Shown here piece by piece: positions 32,763 through 43,498 of a stretch of DNA of 64,000 nt; within the stretch, counting starts at the first letter, position 1, and every line of letters begins with the position of its first letter. Source of the stretch: Apiosordaria backusii (Eukaryota > Ascomycota > Sordariomycetes > Sordariales > Lasiosphaeriaceae); contig JAUKTV010000006.1 in the NCBI GenBank assembly GCA_030549205.1, positions 638,501 to 702,500 on the forward strand. Direction: 5' to 3'. Made by a program: the position numbers and the translations under genes. The notes beneath the pieces are model-generated. The model worked only from the letters and a program-made list of their open reading frames with translations, had not been told where the DNA came from and did no database searches.

Positions 32763-33824
32763 ATGACCGCGATACCCACCCTTGCCACTCTGCCCTTTGA
32801 AACTCTCAGCTCAATACTCGACCGCCTCTGTCAAGAAGAACTCTTTTCCCTTGCAGAAACCTGCCATTCCATTCGCCAGCGTCTCCTCCCCTTCCTCTAT
32901 CACACAATCACCTTCTCGAACCACCCGGTCATATCCAATTCTGCTCTCCTCGCAGCACAAAGTCATGGCAAGTACGTCAAGACTCTCCGATTTGTGGGCT
33001 ATGCCTACAAATCGGACGACCCCTTTGATACAGACCTCTGGAAGCGGCCCATTACTCACCGGGATGGAAGCATCCTCTACGTCCCACGCCATGACGGCAA
33101 CTCTGATGATGGCAGTGAGGATGGGGAAAAAGATGACAGCGAACGTCAATATGATGATGAGGACGAGCATGACAGCGAGGAGGAGCGGAGGGAAGAGGAG
33201 GAAGACGAGGATTACTTGCTGGAGCTATGGGAAGATTGGGATTCCTCCTTCTGGTCCTGGGGCGACAGCAGAGACCCTCCTCCTCGTGACCAGTTTCCCC
33301 CAAGCGCTCTGGCTCTTTTTCAAGCCGCCCGCAACAATGACAACGATGGACTTCTGCCTAACCTGGAGACCTTCTGCATCAACTTCCCCCATAACTACTG
33401 CGAACAGGCAGACTTTCTTCCTTTGGGCGCAGATGGCATGTTCGAAGACTTGGAGTTGAGCTGGGATGACGTGGAGAAACGGGAGTCCAACTTCACCATG
33501 TGCCGGCTCTGGCACAACATCTTCCGCGAAATATCCGAAGCGGGGGGCATCGCACCTCGAAAGCTGATACTCGAGAATTGGCACCCTCGGGGGGTTTCTA
33601 CATTTCAGTCTCAAGCGTGGGGATGTTACCTCTCCCAGCTCGAGTCCTTCGAGGTCAACCTCATCGTCTCCAACCCTCAGGGCAACCGCAGCAGCCAGAT
33701 CGCTCACGTGAAAGGCTATGGCCCCTCTGTGGGTTGCATGGACGAATTCTTTTTTCAACACTTGGCCCAACTCAAGGCACTGACCATTGGGATGGGCGGA
33801 CTGGGGATGCGCAGCTGGTCCTAG
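32763..33824 (+). CDS. F-box protein, apparently truncated by an amber codon
   Basis: The 353-residue frame starts with an F-box (LATLPFETLSSILDRLCQEELFSLAETCHSIRQRLLPFLYHTITF, about residues 6-52). A leucine-rich-type region follows, interrupted by a long acidic insert at about 112-150 (runs of Asp/Glu). It ends LKALTIGMGGLGMRSWS and then TAG at 33822-33824, at a point where related fungal F-box/LRR proteins carry on. The downstream 180 codons stay open in the same frame (next entry). The truncated product could still be made and bind Skp1. No convincing intron removes the TAG. Confidence 0.65.
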   Translation: MTAIPTLATLPFETLSSILDRLCQEELFSLAETCHSIRQRLLPFLYHTITFSNHPVISNSALLAAQSHGKYVKTLRFVGYAYKSDDPFDTDLWKRPITHRDGSILYVPRHDGNSDDGSEDGEKDDSERQYDDEDEHDSEEERREEEEDEDYLLELWEDWDSSFWSWGDSRDPPPRDQFPPSALALFQAARNNDNDGLLPNLETFCINFPHNYCEQADFLPLGADGMFEDLELSWDDVEKRESNFTMCRLWHNIFREISEAGGIAPRKLILENWHPRGVSTFQSQAWGCYLSQLESFEVNLIVSNPQGNRSSQIAHVKGYGPSVGCMDEFFFQHLAQLKALTIGMGGLGMRSWS

Positions 33825-34364
33825 TCTCGGTTGAACGAGGAGGATTCTGACCAAGGTCCTGCCACGTCCATTTCATGGGAGGCCTTCTTTGATGCCTTGT
33901 GCAACGCATTAGATGCGCACCCTGATATGGCCTTGTCGGAGCCGACGTTCACGAGCCCGGTGACTATTGGGGTAACTGACGAGGAGGCGTGGAGGTACCA
34001 CAGGCAAGAGGAACGGGCAAAACAGGCAGAGACCCGCCAAGGGATGAGGAAGCTGCTAGATGCTGATCCTGGCAGGAGGCTGTCTGGGTATGGTTATCAT
34101 TGCGGCTGCTTTCATGATAACCCGGACGCCAACGAACGTTCAATAACCGAAGGAAAGGACCTAGCTGCGTACGGCCGGTTTGTGCGAAAGATGCAGGAGA
34201 AGAGGGAGACGGACGATATCGGGAAGTTGCAGTGCAGGCTTTGCGACTTTGTTGACCACGCCATGGAAGGTGTTGTCAGGAATGTGAGGCGAGTGGCTGA
34301 AGAAGCGGAACATCACGAGGGAGCAGAGCGAGGAAGAATGACGGTGGACTGGATCGGGTGGTAA
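33825..34364 (+). pseudogene. In-frame remnant of the F-box gene's 3' part
   Basis: Directly after the TAG the same frame stays open for 179 codons to TAA/TGA-type termination at 34362-34364. It encodes a protein-like sequence (SISWEAFFDALCNALDAHPDMALSEP, a Cys pair in YGYHCGCF, then CRLCDFVDHAMEGVVRNVRRVAEEA). Its length, frame and composition suggest it was once the C-terminal part of the same F-box protein. A single C-to-T change (CAG to TAG) would explain the break. A separate gene is less likely because the first ATG lies well inside it. Confidence 0.5.
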
Positions 34365-34508
34365 GAATGAATGGTGGTACCGACAAATTTAAAGTACGTT
34401 CACTGAAGTGACAGATAGATGGTGGTGCAAAATACAGATGATGGTGCAAGGTAAGAGGTAAAAAGCAAAAAGTAAAAAGTAAAAAGTAAAAATTTCTTTT
34501 TTCAAATT

Positions 34509-34590
34509 CGACGTGGGCCTGATTCGAACAGACGCTCCCGAAGGAACAAGATTTCTAGTCTTGCGCATTAGACCACTCTGCCACCACGCC
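34509..34590 (-). tRNA. tRNA-Ser (anticodon AGA)
   Basis: On the minus strand the acceptor stem is GGCGTGG/CCACGTC, the anticodon stem CAAGA/TCTTG with loop CTAGAAA (anticodon AGA), and the T arm GTCTG-TTCGAAT-CAGGC. The long variable arm (TTCC/GGGA) typical of tRNA-Ser is present. There is no intron and the length is 82 nt. Confidence 0.95.
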
Positions 34591-35267
34591 TTGATGGAGA
34601 TTTGAGCTGTCTCTTGGCTAATATGTCATGCAATCTCTTGGCCAGAATTCAAGCCACAACAATCAAAAGGAATGACACTGGGGGTTGTCAACTCTAAGCA
34701 TCGCAGCTACATCTACATGCCTCGAATAGTCCTGCTCACAACTGTATTAGTTACGGAAAGATCAAGCATCCCATCTGCTGCCCACGGCCATGGATTGGAA
34801 AGAGTCATTATTGAAATCAGACCACACACGGTTGCAAGACGGGTCAAGAATGGGCAAGTCCTATCTGTGACTCGGACCCGAGTGTGTATGAGGGGGCGAT
34901 TGCAAATTTGTCGATGATGCTGATGCTCTTTGATGCTCTTTCCCACCATCCTCATGTCTCGGCCTCATCGGTGCCGAATGAGATAGCCGTTCCTGCCCAT
35001 ACATTCGCATTACATCACATCATCCCACTCGGAAAAGCCGTCAAAAGCTGGTCTCTTCTCTTCTTTATTTACTCGCTCAAGTGTTTTCTCCCCCGAATCA
35101 TCCCATCCATCGGCATTGCACACAACAGCAGCAGAGATACCAACATCAGCACACATTTACTTACTCTCACACTTTTGGTTCCAATTCCAAGTCATCTCAA
35201 CCATCAGCATTGATCGTCATCGGTCTACTCATTCCATTACTCGCTTTCACTCTCTACATCTACAACC
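34591..35267. other. Intergenic between tRNA-Ser and the GGGYQ-repeat gene
   Basis: About 680 nt with no supportable gene, including the promoter of the repeat protein. The last 150 nt are pyrimidine- and CA-rich, as in many fungal leaders. Confidence 0.5.
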
Positions 35268-36563
35268 ATGTGCAGACGAATCAAGGTCTTTACCCGCTGC
35301 TGCGACAAGGAGGTCTCCCGCTCAGACGACATTGGCAGCATCGTCTCCAGCGTCATGCGAGCGGGCAAAGCATTCGAGATTCCCTTGTCAATCAACCCTT
35401 CACACCCATGCAGCACTGCATCCCTCCAGCCTTCTTCCATCACATCGTCTGGGGAGACACTTTACACTCTCTCTTGCACCATGGAGAATCCACCCTGGGA
35501 GGAAGTCTACGGCCAGGATTTTCGGTCTAGCTTTCCAGCCAAGTGTCGGGAATGCGAGTTGAAGTGGATCATGGGGAAGTTTCAAAACGCTGGCTTCACC
35601 GATCGTTTGGTTGTCAACTACTATGTTCAGGAAGATTCGGAACAGAGGACACCGACAAAAGCCCATCGTCAGTACCTCCACGAGTTTGTACAAGGGTTTG
35701 TGACCCTGGCCATCGACAAGGAGTTCCTTCGGACACTGGAGCAAGAGATTTCGGCATGTTGCAAGGAGTGGCAGGAGGCTTACACACTCATCCCCTCGGA
35801 ACATTTCGTTCCCGTTGGAGAGGCTCCCGCTCCGCCGACGGTGGAACGAAGCGGCTTCGCCCCTCGACGTCCCTACGCCAACGTCTTGCAGTTTGACTAC
35901 CTCGAGCACGCTGCTGCCCACGACTGGGACACCAAGATTGCGAAGCTACGGGAGGACGTTGGCTCCCTTGTGGAATCTCTTCTCGGCGCGTACAGCGGAG
36001 GCGGCCAGGGCATTGTGGCCTACACTGGACGGGTGCATTCTATTCTCAAGTCTTATGGTATCGCCTCCGACATCTTTTCTGGCCCGGTTAACCATATGGT
36101 TGTTTCCCACTACGGAGGAAGGCTTTCGAGACTGCTGGATTTGTCAATCTCCGAGCTTGGACGGACCCGGGCTACTGTGCATGGTGGGAGCCAGGAGGGT
36201 GACTATCGGGGTGGTGGTTCTCAGGGTGGTGGTTCTCAGGGTGGTGGTTCTCAGGGTGGTGGTTCTCAGGGTGGTGGCTCTCAGGGTGGTGGCTATCAGG
36301 GTGGTGGCTATCAGGGTGGTGGCTATCAGGGTGGTGGCTATCAGGGTGGTGGCTATCAGGGTGGTGGCTATCAGGGTGGTGGCTATCAGGGTGGTGGCTA
36401 TCAGGCTGGTGGCTATCAGGGTGGTGGCTACACATATCAGCGTGATGCAGGTGGCAACCAGGTTGCTGGCTATCAGGGTGGTGGCTACATGTATCGGCGT
36501 GCTGCAGGTGGCAACCAGGTTGCTGGCTTTGGGCCGACTGGCTTTCGGACTGTTAACAGTTAA
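35268..36563 (+). CDS. Unknown protein with GGGSQ/GGGYQ pentapeptide repeats
   Basis: I do not recognise the family. The intronless frame encodes 431 residues from the ATG at 35268. The first 310 residues look globular: a Cys-containing head (MCRRIKVFTRCCDKEV), a CRECELKWIMGKFQNAG segment, and helical stretches such as YLHEFVQGFVTLAIDKEFLRTLEQEISACCKEWQEA. The C-terminus is a low-complexity tail of fourteen 5-residue units: five GGGSQ, eight GGGYQ and one AGGYQ. It then has two copies of a longer Gly/Gln/Asn motif (AGGNQVAG). Gly/Tyr/Gln-rich tails like this can phase-separate or behave prion-like; that is inference. There is no signal peptide or membrane segment. Confidence 0.75.
   Translation: MCRRIKVFTRCCDKEVSRSDDIGSIVSSVMRAGKAFEIPLSINPSHPCSTASLQPSSITSSGETLYTLSCTMENPPWEEVYGQDFRSSFPAKCRECELKWIMGKFQNAGFTDRLVVNYYVQEDSEQRTPTKAHRQYLHEFVQGFVTLAIDKEFLRTLEQEISACCKEWQEAYTLIPSEHFVPVGEAPAPPTVERSGFAPRRPYANVLQFDYLEHAAAHDWDTKIAKLREDVGSLVESLLGAYSGGGQGIVAYTGRVHSILKSYGIASDIFSGPVNHMVVSHYGGRLSRLLDLSISELGRTRATVHGGSQEGDYRGGGSQGGGSQGGGSQGGGSQGGGSQGGGYQGGGYQGGGYQGGGYQGGGYQGGGYQGGGYQGGGYQAGGYQGGGYTYQRDAGGNQVAGYQGGGYMYRRAAGGNQVAGFGPTGFRTVNS
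36210..36431 (+). repeat. Coding 15-nt minisatellite (GGGSQ then GGGYQ units)
   Basis: Fourteen tandem 15-nt units run without spacers in frame with the host gene. The first five encode GGGSQ, the next eight GGGYQ, and one AGGYQ is followed by a final partial GGGY. Units within each block are nearly identical, so expansion was recent. Confidence 0.95.
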
Positions 36564-36865
36564 CTTTCCTGCTTAGACAGCTCCCCCGACTTCCCAGGAA
36601 GATTCGTCGGGGACTCATTGAGAGATTTGATTATTCCAACATTGACAGGCTCTGCAGTCTGGAAGGGGGTTGCGTTTAACTTTTGACAGGGATGCACAGT
36701 TTCTTTTGTAGCGGGGTTTGATAGATTTCATAGCGCAAAATGATTAGCATGAGGTGCTTCTTCTTATCAATATTGTCGGTTTGTGAACCCCTGAGGCCTT
36801 TGCATCATACCTCCCGTGAAGCGGCGAACTGAGCGCCCAATCAGGGAGCGAAAAACTCCCCGGAA

Positions 36866-37912
36866 CTACCAGCCGATGAAGTAGTCCACCCCGTCATTCA
36901 CCGCGCTCGCCCCGACACTGCTGTGATCTTGCCCTTTATACTCTTTGATCGTGACATCTCTGACCCTCCCGCTCCTCTTGATCCTGTCAAAAGCTTCATG
37001 GGCGTGCTCTGTCATTTCAATTTGAAGGGCTGGAGGAAGTTCTTGCGGAGCTGGAATTCTGCTTCTGTCTCGGTCCTCGTCCGCTGGGGAAACTGCTCCA
37101 GTTCGCCGTAGGTGATCATCACGGCTGGTTTGGTGGTGATTTCCGAGGACGCGTTGGAAGAGTAGAGGGTGCCTGGGATGTTGCCTAGGTAGTCTGGTCG
37201 TGATGTCGGTCAGCATGGAGGCGTTGTTCCAGTCGAGGGCCGGCGAGGCGGCGAGGTACTGTCAAAGTTGCTGGGGTTCTGAAGGAGGGAGTAGAGGACG
37301 AAGAGGCCGGCAAAGGAGTGGCCGTAGAGGGCGTCGCGCGTGAAGGTGATGCTGGGGAAGACGGTTGGTTTGATGAAGGGTTTTAGGGTGGTGGTTAGGA
37401 AGGAGAGGAAGGGGTTCGCGCCGGAGGGTGGGGTTTGCGGGGTGGGCAAGGGGGGGGGGAAGTCGGTGGCGCGCTGGGCGAGGTCGTAGACTGAGTCTGT
37501 GAGGGGGTAGCCTACTGAGATGACGACGGCGTCTGGTTGGGTGGAGGAGACGGATTTTCGACATTTGAAGGCTTCGGATGCTGTTATACCTAGGGCGTTG
37601 CCGTCGAGGACGGACCTTCAGAGAAAATAAAATGTCAGGATGATTTTGGCTAAGAAAAGTAAAAAAGGGGAGAAAGTGGGGTCTGGAATAGGGGTTCCAG
37701 GGGGGGGGGGGCAACTTGAATGTTTACATGGACAAGGCGGTTTTGTTGGCGACGTTGCGAGACGGCCACTCAAAGGGCTATGACACTTGGATTTGGTAGG
37801 TGAGATTGTTCGATGGGTTGGTGGCGTTCCAAAAGGCAACATTGGGGAGGATAGTACCTGTAGCTGGCAGGGGGCGGGAAAGGGGTGAATGACGATGGGG
37901 TAGTGGGGACAT
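36866..37912 (-). pseudogene. Broken alpha/beta-hydrolase, IroE-like siderophore esterase
   Basis: The reading is recognisable but broken. From an ATG at 37912 the frame gives ILPNVAFWNATNPSNNLTYQIQVS and then TAG (37778-37780) where the family has Trp. An intron ending near 37619 leads to VLDGNALGITASEAFKC, VVISVGYPLTDSVYDLAQRATDF and YGHSFAGLFVLYSLL, with the nucleophile serine in GHSFAG. The frame is then lost near 37258-37262 and changes again near 37195-37203 (YLGNIPGTLYSSNASSEITT). It changes a third time near 37015-37025, before MTEHAHEAFDRIKRSG and the family ending GQDHSSVGASAVNDGVDYFIGW. Intact relatives hydrolyse fusarinine-type siderophores or other esters. One nonsense codon plus three frame changes make a functional product very unlikely. 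Confidence 0.8.
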
Positions 37913-38478
37913 TTCGGACAGAACTGAGTCGACTGGAGACAAAGGAAATTGATTTCAAGTCAGGTTGGTCATACAAAACGCGTATCGATTTATATTCAAG
38001 TAAACTTTTCGTTTTGATAACCAGGTCAGCATTATCAATACCTACAATGCCTCAGCCAAGCGGGGTAAGAACTTGAAGTCCGACTGAGCAAGTGATGTCA
38101 GCTGTACCCTTGAAAATATGCCGTCCTTGCAGAACGACTAGCGACATCTGGGCCTGGCTTCAAGGAGGCTTCGGCCGCTGACCAGGTTTTGGCTGTGCTG
38201 CCGGAGAATCATGGTCTTGGGCCGCAAGAAGTGAACATGATGTACTTGATCTGTCTCTTCATGTCATAAGGTATGATAACGCTAGGTACGACGACAATAT
38301 TGAAACGGATAAATAGCAAGCCAAAAATATAGAAAGTAACATAGGTATTTCAACCTCCAACACCTCGCCTGCGGGTCCGGTAACCATTAACAACAAGATC
38401 AACATCGTTAATCATCATCATCATCTCGTCATTTCTCATATCGCATTCATCATCGCCACACAGGTCACACCTCCAGGT
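37913..38478. other. Intergenic between the esterase pseudogene and the RDRGD-repeat gene
   Basis: About 570 nt, AT-rich, with a short CAT/ATC-rich run near 38402-38430. No gene is seen. Confidence 0.5.
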
Positions 38479-39771
38479 TTAATCAATGAACTCCAAGACC
38501 CTCCACCTCCACCCACCCAGCAATTTGATATCGTCCTCCTTCAAGACATCCCCATCCCTGCCACTGCTGGTATTTTCCACCTTGTTCACCAGTTTCTTCA
38601 ACCTCTTGGATGCTGTCTTGGCCACCCTCAACGAGACCTCATTCGAAAAGATATACAGAACAGCAAAGACAAAAAAGGTAACGGTCGTCAGGCCGGGTCT
38701 GTGTCCACGGGTCGCCGCAAGAATGCGGCCAAGCAAGCTCTTGGACTTGATGAAGGCATACTCTGTCCTGGTTTTCGAGGACTTTTCACTGGAAGGCCTG
38801 CGGAAGAGTCTCTTCACAAGGGGGATGAAAGTTCCACTGTTGGAATCGTTAGCCAAGTGAACATGCTGGGCCCGAGACCGCATCAGATGAACTTACAAAA
38901 TAGTGCCGACGATCCACCTCCTCCATCTCTGGTCTTCGGCATCTTCCACGATTTGAATCATCTCTTGTCTGAGTGCCTTGAGATAGCCCAGGACAGTGGC
39001 GGTCTGAGCCCTGAGTCTGTCGGAGATCTCATCGTATTCCCTCCTCGTGCCTTTCGCCGCGACCATTTTCCTCTGGCGCTGCAAGCTGGCGAGCTCGATG
39101 ACTTCCTTCTCGGCTTTCTGGCGCATGGATTTGAGGGTGGGCTTGTAGAATGAGGACTGCACCGCCAACGGTAGCGGGGTCGTCGATTGGACTGGAAGGC
39201 CCCCGTGAGGTAGAGGACCAGACAGAGGAGCTGGAGGAACATAGCTCATGCCAACACCTGAGCCAACTCCAGAAGTGGCCGCAGGGCCGGGCATCGACTC
39301 AACGCCTCCATAGTAAGATGCAGAGGCGCCGTTGTGAATAGGGCCTGGACCAGAATGATAGTTGGGTGAGATGCCGGTGCTTTGGGGAGGAAGGGGTGGG
39401 TAGCTGGAGCCAGGAGGGGGGCGGCCGTAGTCGTGGCGTGGGGGATAGCTGTCGGAGACGATGGGATAGGGATCAGGCTTCGTGCTGGAGACGCCGTTGG
39501 GACCGGACATGGGAGCGGCAGCAGAAAAATATGAGGCGGCTTCGCCAGCAGGGCCTCTATCGTCACCGCGGTCTCTATCACCGCGGTCTCTGTCACCGCG
39601 ATCTCTGTCACCGCGGTCTCTGTCACCGCGATCTCTGTCACCACGGTCTCTGTCACCGCGATCTCTGTCACCGCGATCTCTGTCAACGCGGTCTCTGTCA
39701 GTGCGGTCTCTGTCGGCTCGGCTGCGCTTCTTCTCCTCGGGCGGAGTGAGTGGCTTGTCGGGTCTCTCCAT
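38479..39771 (-). CDS. Unknown membrane protein with N-terminal RDRGD repeats
   Basis: Two exons (38897-39771 and 38479-38836; 60-nt intron with GTAAGT donor) encode 410 residues. I do not recognise a named family. Order: a basic head, ten DRDRx pentapeptides (residues about 20-69), and a Pro/Gly/Tyr/Ser-rich disordered region (70-215). Then comes a coiled-coil-like helical block (FYKPTLKSMRQKAEKEVIELASLQRQRK to YLKALRQEMIQIVEDAEDQRW) and, after the intron, a basic segment. One hydrophobic span (LTTVTFFVFAVLYIF) lies near residue 345, before a charged C-terminus. The layout suggests a protein anchored by one C-terminal-side helix with a large disordered cytoplasmic domain. It is divergent from the DUF4139 gene. 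Confidence 0.75.
39565..39714 (-). repeat. Coding 15-nt minisatellite (DRDRG units)
   Basis: Ten 15-nt units encode DRDRT, DRDRV and eight DRDRG in the minus-strand gene. Third-position changes (ggtctct versus gatctct) show the array is older than the GGGYQ array at 36.2 kb. Confidence 0.9.
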
Positions 39772-40659
39772 GATGGCGATGTCAAAATATCATGAGCAGA
39801 AAAAAAAAAAATATTCACAAATCACTTGGCAAAAAGATCAAAAAGACCAAAACGATGCGACAACCAAAATCATGAGATATGGGGTGAGGGCAATTCTGGC
39901 ATCTCAAATTCAAGGTGGCTGGGGATCGGGATTTGGGGGAATTTGGGGTTCCGTGTGGCATCCGATGTGGCACGGGCACAAGCACAAGCCAGCTGAAAAG
40001 GGAGCTTGGGCCACTTCCCCGCACGTCATTTTAGCCCGTGCCGATCAAGCCTAGGTAAGACCCCCCGCCTTCCAGTTCCCGTCTCCAAGATCCACACCCG
40101 TGGACGTCGCGGATCATGAAGAAGAGGATGATGGATGGCCCCTCAATCCCTCAATATCAGCAAGAAGAGATGTCCTCAAATCAATAAAGCCCAAGGCTGA
40201 CTCCCATCCCCTTGCCGGTCATTCCAAAAGCGGCTGCCCGTTCCCTTGAGGTTCTGTGCACATTTGAGCAAAACCCCTGTGCTCAGCTTTTCGCTACAGT
40301 TTAATGGTGGTTTGGCCACGTCTCTCAGCGTAATTCCTGTACAACCCCCCGCTACATCAGCGCCACCACCAATTATTAGTGGGAGGTAGCCGTCAAATTG
40401 CACGGTCGCGCACCGTTTCTTTCGAACAGCCGCGCAACTCGATCACAGCATCAGTCCAGGCAACGGTCCATGCCTCGTCACAGCCGACAAGCAGCCTTCG
40501 TGATGCTTGCCTTTGTGGTACTGCTCCAAGCAATGCCTTGGCACCACTCACCTCCAGGTATAAGTAGTATACCTGCTGATCCGATGTGTCCCTCCCGAGT
40601 GGTAGTTCACCACCAATCTATTCATGCCACTATATCTCCAGCCCTCCATTGCAAGGCCA
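39772..40659. other. Divergent promoter region
   Basis: About 890 nt between the outward-facing RDRGD-repeat and DUF4139 genes. No gene is seen; both promoters must lie here. Confidence 0.5.
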
Positions 40660-42979
40660 ATGGATTCCTTACACAAGCAAGAATTTCACCTCCGTGATCT
40701 CCCGACCCGCTCTGTCACTCTCTTCCCGACCAGAGCCCAGGTTGTCAGAGACATTAAAGAGGTTGCCCTGAAGGTAAGGCCCCACCCCCACGTCTTGGCG
40801 AACAGAACATCAGTCCGCTAACAACCTGTAGCCAGGAGCCAACGAGATCACTGTCGTGGGAATTAGTCCGACCGTCGACGAGCACTCTATCAAGGTTGAA
40901 GGCATTGGCGCGGCCATCATCACCGACATCACCATCGAGCTCCTCCCCAACCGGGACATCTTCCAGGAGATCTACCCCGATTCCGACTCGGACTCTGATG
41001 ACGACGAGTCCGAAGATGACGACGATGCCGCGAAGAAGACAACCGAGGAGCTGAAGACTGTCCGTGACTCTCTCCAGACACTGTATGACAAGAGGACACG
41101 TGAAAATGAGATCATCGACAGTGCCGTCAGCCGGCACAGTATCCTCGAGGGCTATGGTAATTCCCTGGAGAAGAAGAAGGGAAACTTCAACATTGACGAC
41201 AGCCTTGAGATGTATCGCAAGGAGCGTGACAAAGCATTCCAAGACAAGATGAGCGCCACCATCCGGGAGCGCGAGATCGCCGAAGAAATCGACAGGCTTC
41301 AACTGGAAGAGGCACGACTGGTGAAGCTGGAGGCGAAGGAGCAGGCCAAGATTGACAAGGCAAAGGCAAAGGTGCAGAGGGCCAAGGAAAGGATCAAAGA
41401 GAAGGAGCGTAGACGCAAGGCTGAAAAGGAGAAGGAGAAGGCTCGCGTCCGCAAAGAGCGGGAACAGTTCTGGCCCAAATCTTGCTACACGGTTCGTGTC
41501 ACGCTTGATGCCACCAGCTTTTCCCCTGCCTCGTCGCGCCGGAGCTCGATTGCCAGCGCTGCCGATGTGAAGCTGGCCCCGGAAAAGCCCACAGAAGATA
41601 CCATCACTTCTTGTGATCTGTCTCTCAGTTATGTGACCTCCTCCGCCTTCTGGTCGCCCAGCTATGACCTGGCTCTGTCAACCACCACCAACTCGGCTAC
41701 CCTCTGTTTCGATGCTCAGTTGACCAACATGACCTCGGAGACCTGGACCAACGCCAAGGTAACCCTCAGCACCTCGCAAGCCAACTTTTCTGGCGTCAAC
41801 GACGAATCTCCGACGCTTGTGCCGTGGCGAGTCAGGCTGGGTGGCCGTGGCGCACCTAACAACGGTGACGAAGCCATCTATAGCCGAGACGAGAAGACCC
41901 AGAAACGAATCTGGAACGCAGCCCAAAATGGCTACCACCAGCAAAAGCCCCGCGCAGAGCTTTTCGGCATCAGCAAAACACAGCATCCATATTTCCAGGC
42001 TGCTAACTTTCAGGCTCGGCCTCTGTCTTTTGACCCAACCATCGAGGACACAAGTCGTCCACCTCCACCACCAAACGCAGCCCCAGCGTCGCAACCGCGG
42101 CCCAATGCGGAGGCTTTTGTCAAGTCGGCAACGAGCAAGCGCCGTGGTGGAGACGGTCAGGTTCCTCAGTTGTTTAACGCTGGCCTCGGCGCTAAAGACG
42201 AGGAATATGACGTCGAGACCGTTCTCGAGGCGACCCCCGAAGTTTCGTTCCAGGATTCCTCTTTCGAGGAGACCGGCCTCACGGCGACATACGATCTACC
42301 CAACTCCAAGACGCTCAAGCCAAGCTCCACCGCCTCAAAGCAACGCGTAGCGAGGATCACCTTTTCCAATGTCATCTTTGCGCGGACGGTGGTGGCCAAG
42401 TACAAGCCGGCTGCGTACCTCAAGGCTAAGCTCCGCAACACGAGCAAGTTGACGCTGTTGAAGGGCCCGACAGGACTGACGCTGGATGGGACCTTCATGG
42501 GCCGGTCTACGCTTCCGCGATGCAGTGCCGGGGATACCTTCAAGATTCCTCTGGGTGTGGACCCTGCCATCAAGGTTGCGTACCCCAAGCCAGAGGTGAA
42601 GCGGAGCACCACCGGCGTGTTTACCAAGGGGGACAACAGTGTCTACACAAGGACCATCACACTGGTTAACACACGGGCTGCACAAGGGGCGAAGCCGGTG
42701 GAGATCTTGGTGCTGGATCAAGTCCCTGTTAGCGAGGACGAGAAGCTCAGGGTGGAGCTGCTGCACCCGAGGTTGAGTGTCAATGGTGGTGGCGTCCAGA
42801 CCGGAGTGCCGGGCAAGGACGCGAAGGAGGAAGCGAACTGGGGCAGGGCGGTGTCGTTTCTCAAGAAGGGCGGGGAAGTGAACTGGGAGGTGGTGCTAAA
42901 TGCGGGACGGAGCGTCAAGTTGACGTTGGAGTATACCATGGAGATGCCGGCCGGGGAGAAGGTGGTGCAGTGCTACTGA
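40660..42979 (+). CDS. DUF4139/DUF4140 (mucoidy-inhibitor-like) protein
   Basis: Two exons (40660-40773 and 40832-42979; 58-nt intron with GCTAAC branch) encode 753 residues. The N-terminal DUF4140 module includes VTLFPTRAQVVRDIKEVALKPGANEITVVGISPTVDEHSIKVEG. It is followed by an acidic Asp/Ser run and a long charged coiled coil (about residues 130-240, Glu/Lys/Arg-rich). The DUF4139 beta domain (CDLSLSYVTSSAFWSPSYDLAL, LTNMTSETWTNAKVTLSTSQANF) runs to the C-terminus (VNWEVVLNAGRSVKLTLEYTMEMPAGEKV). The function is unknown in fungi; the bacterial name mucoidy inhibitor A is only a label. The start at 40660 gives the conserved HLRDLPTRSVTLFPTRAQV soon after the Met. Confidence 0.85.
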
Positions 42980-43498
42980 TTGCTTCCGTCGTCATCGGGC
43001 TTCCTGGTTTTGTTTTCTGGGTTCTTCCGGGGGTGTGGGCTGCTTGTCAAAGAGATACGGAAGATGGCGTGTCTATCTTCTAGAACCAGAAAAGAAGGGA
43101 GAAAAAAAAAGAAGTGGAGATACGATGGGGGGTTTCTTTGAGGAGCTTGGGTTGATAATGTGGTATGTGTCTTTATTGACCGGGACACGGCTGGGACGGG
43201 ATGTATCCAGGACAAACAACGGGTTTAGATACCCGAGTTTGTGGGTTTCATTATCTTTCAGTCTTCTGGGACCGCTCTGTTCGTTGCTTTAGGCCTTCAG
43301 TGTTGTATTCCATGCACACATCATAGGTACGCAGTGCAGTTAATGGACAGGGCAGAATGAGTGAAATATCGTGAGTATCTCCCAGCAATTACTTGGTATA
43401 AGTGCTATTCATTCTATGTACGTGGTTATCCCACCCTTTTTGGCCATTGGCCACCTGTCTGTCCAGTCGATCCTCCTGTGTTTTGGCCAGTGATGATC
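42980..43498. other. Intergenic between convergent DUF4139 and Cys/His genes
   Basis: About 520 nt of 3' flanks, with no gene seen. Confidence 0.5.

Noticed and set aside
36210..36431. A CRISPR-like array
   Set aside because: The units are 15 nt, directly abutting with no spacers, and encode an in-frame pentapeptide.
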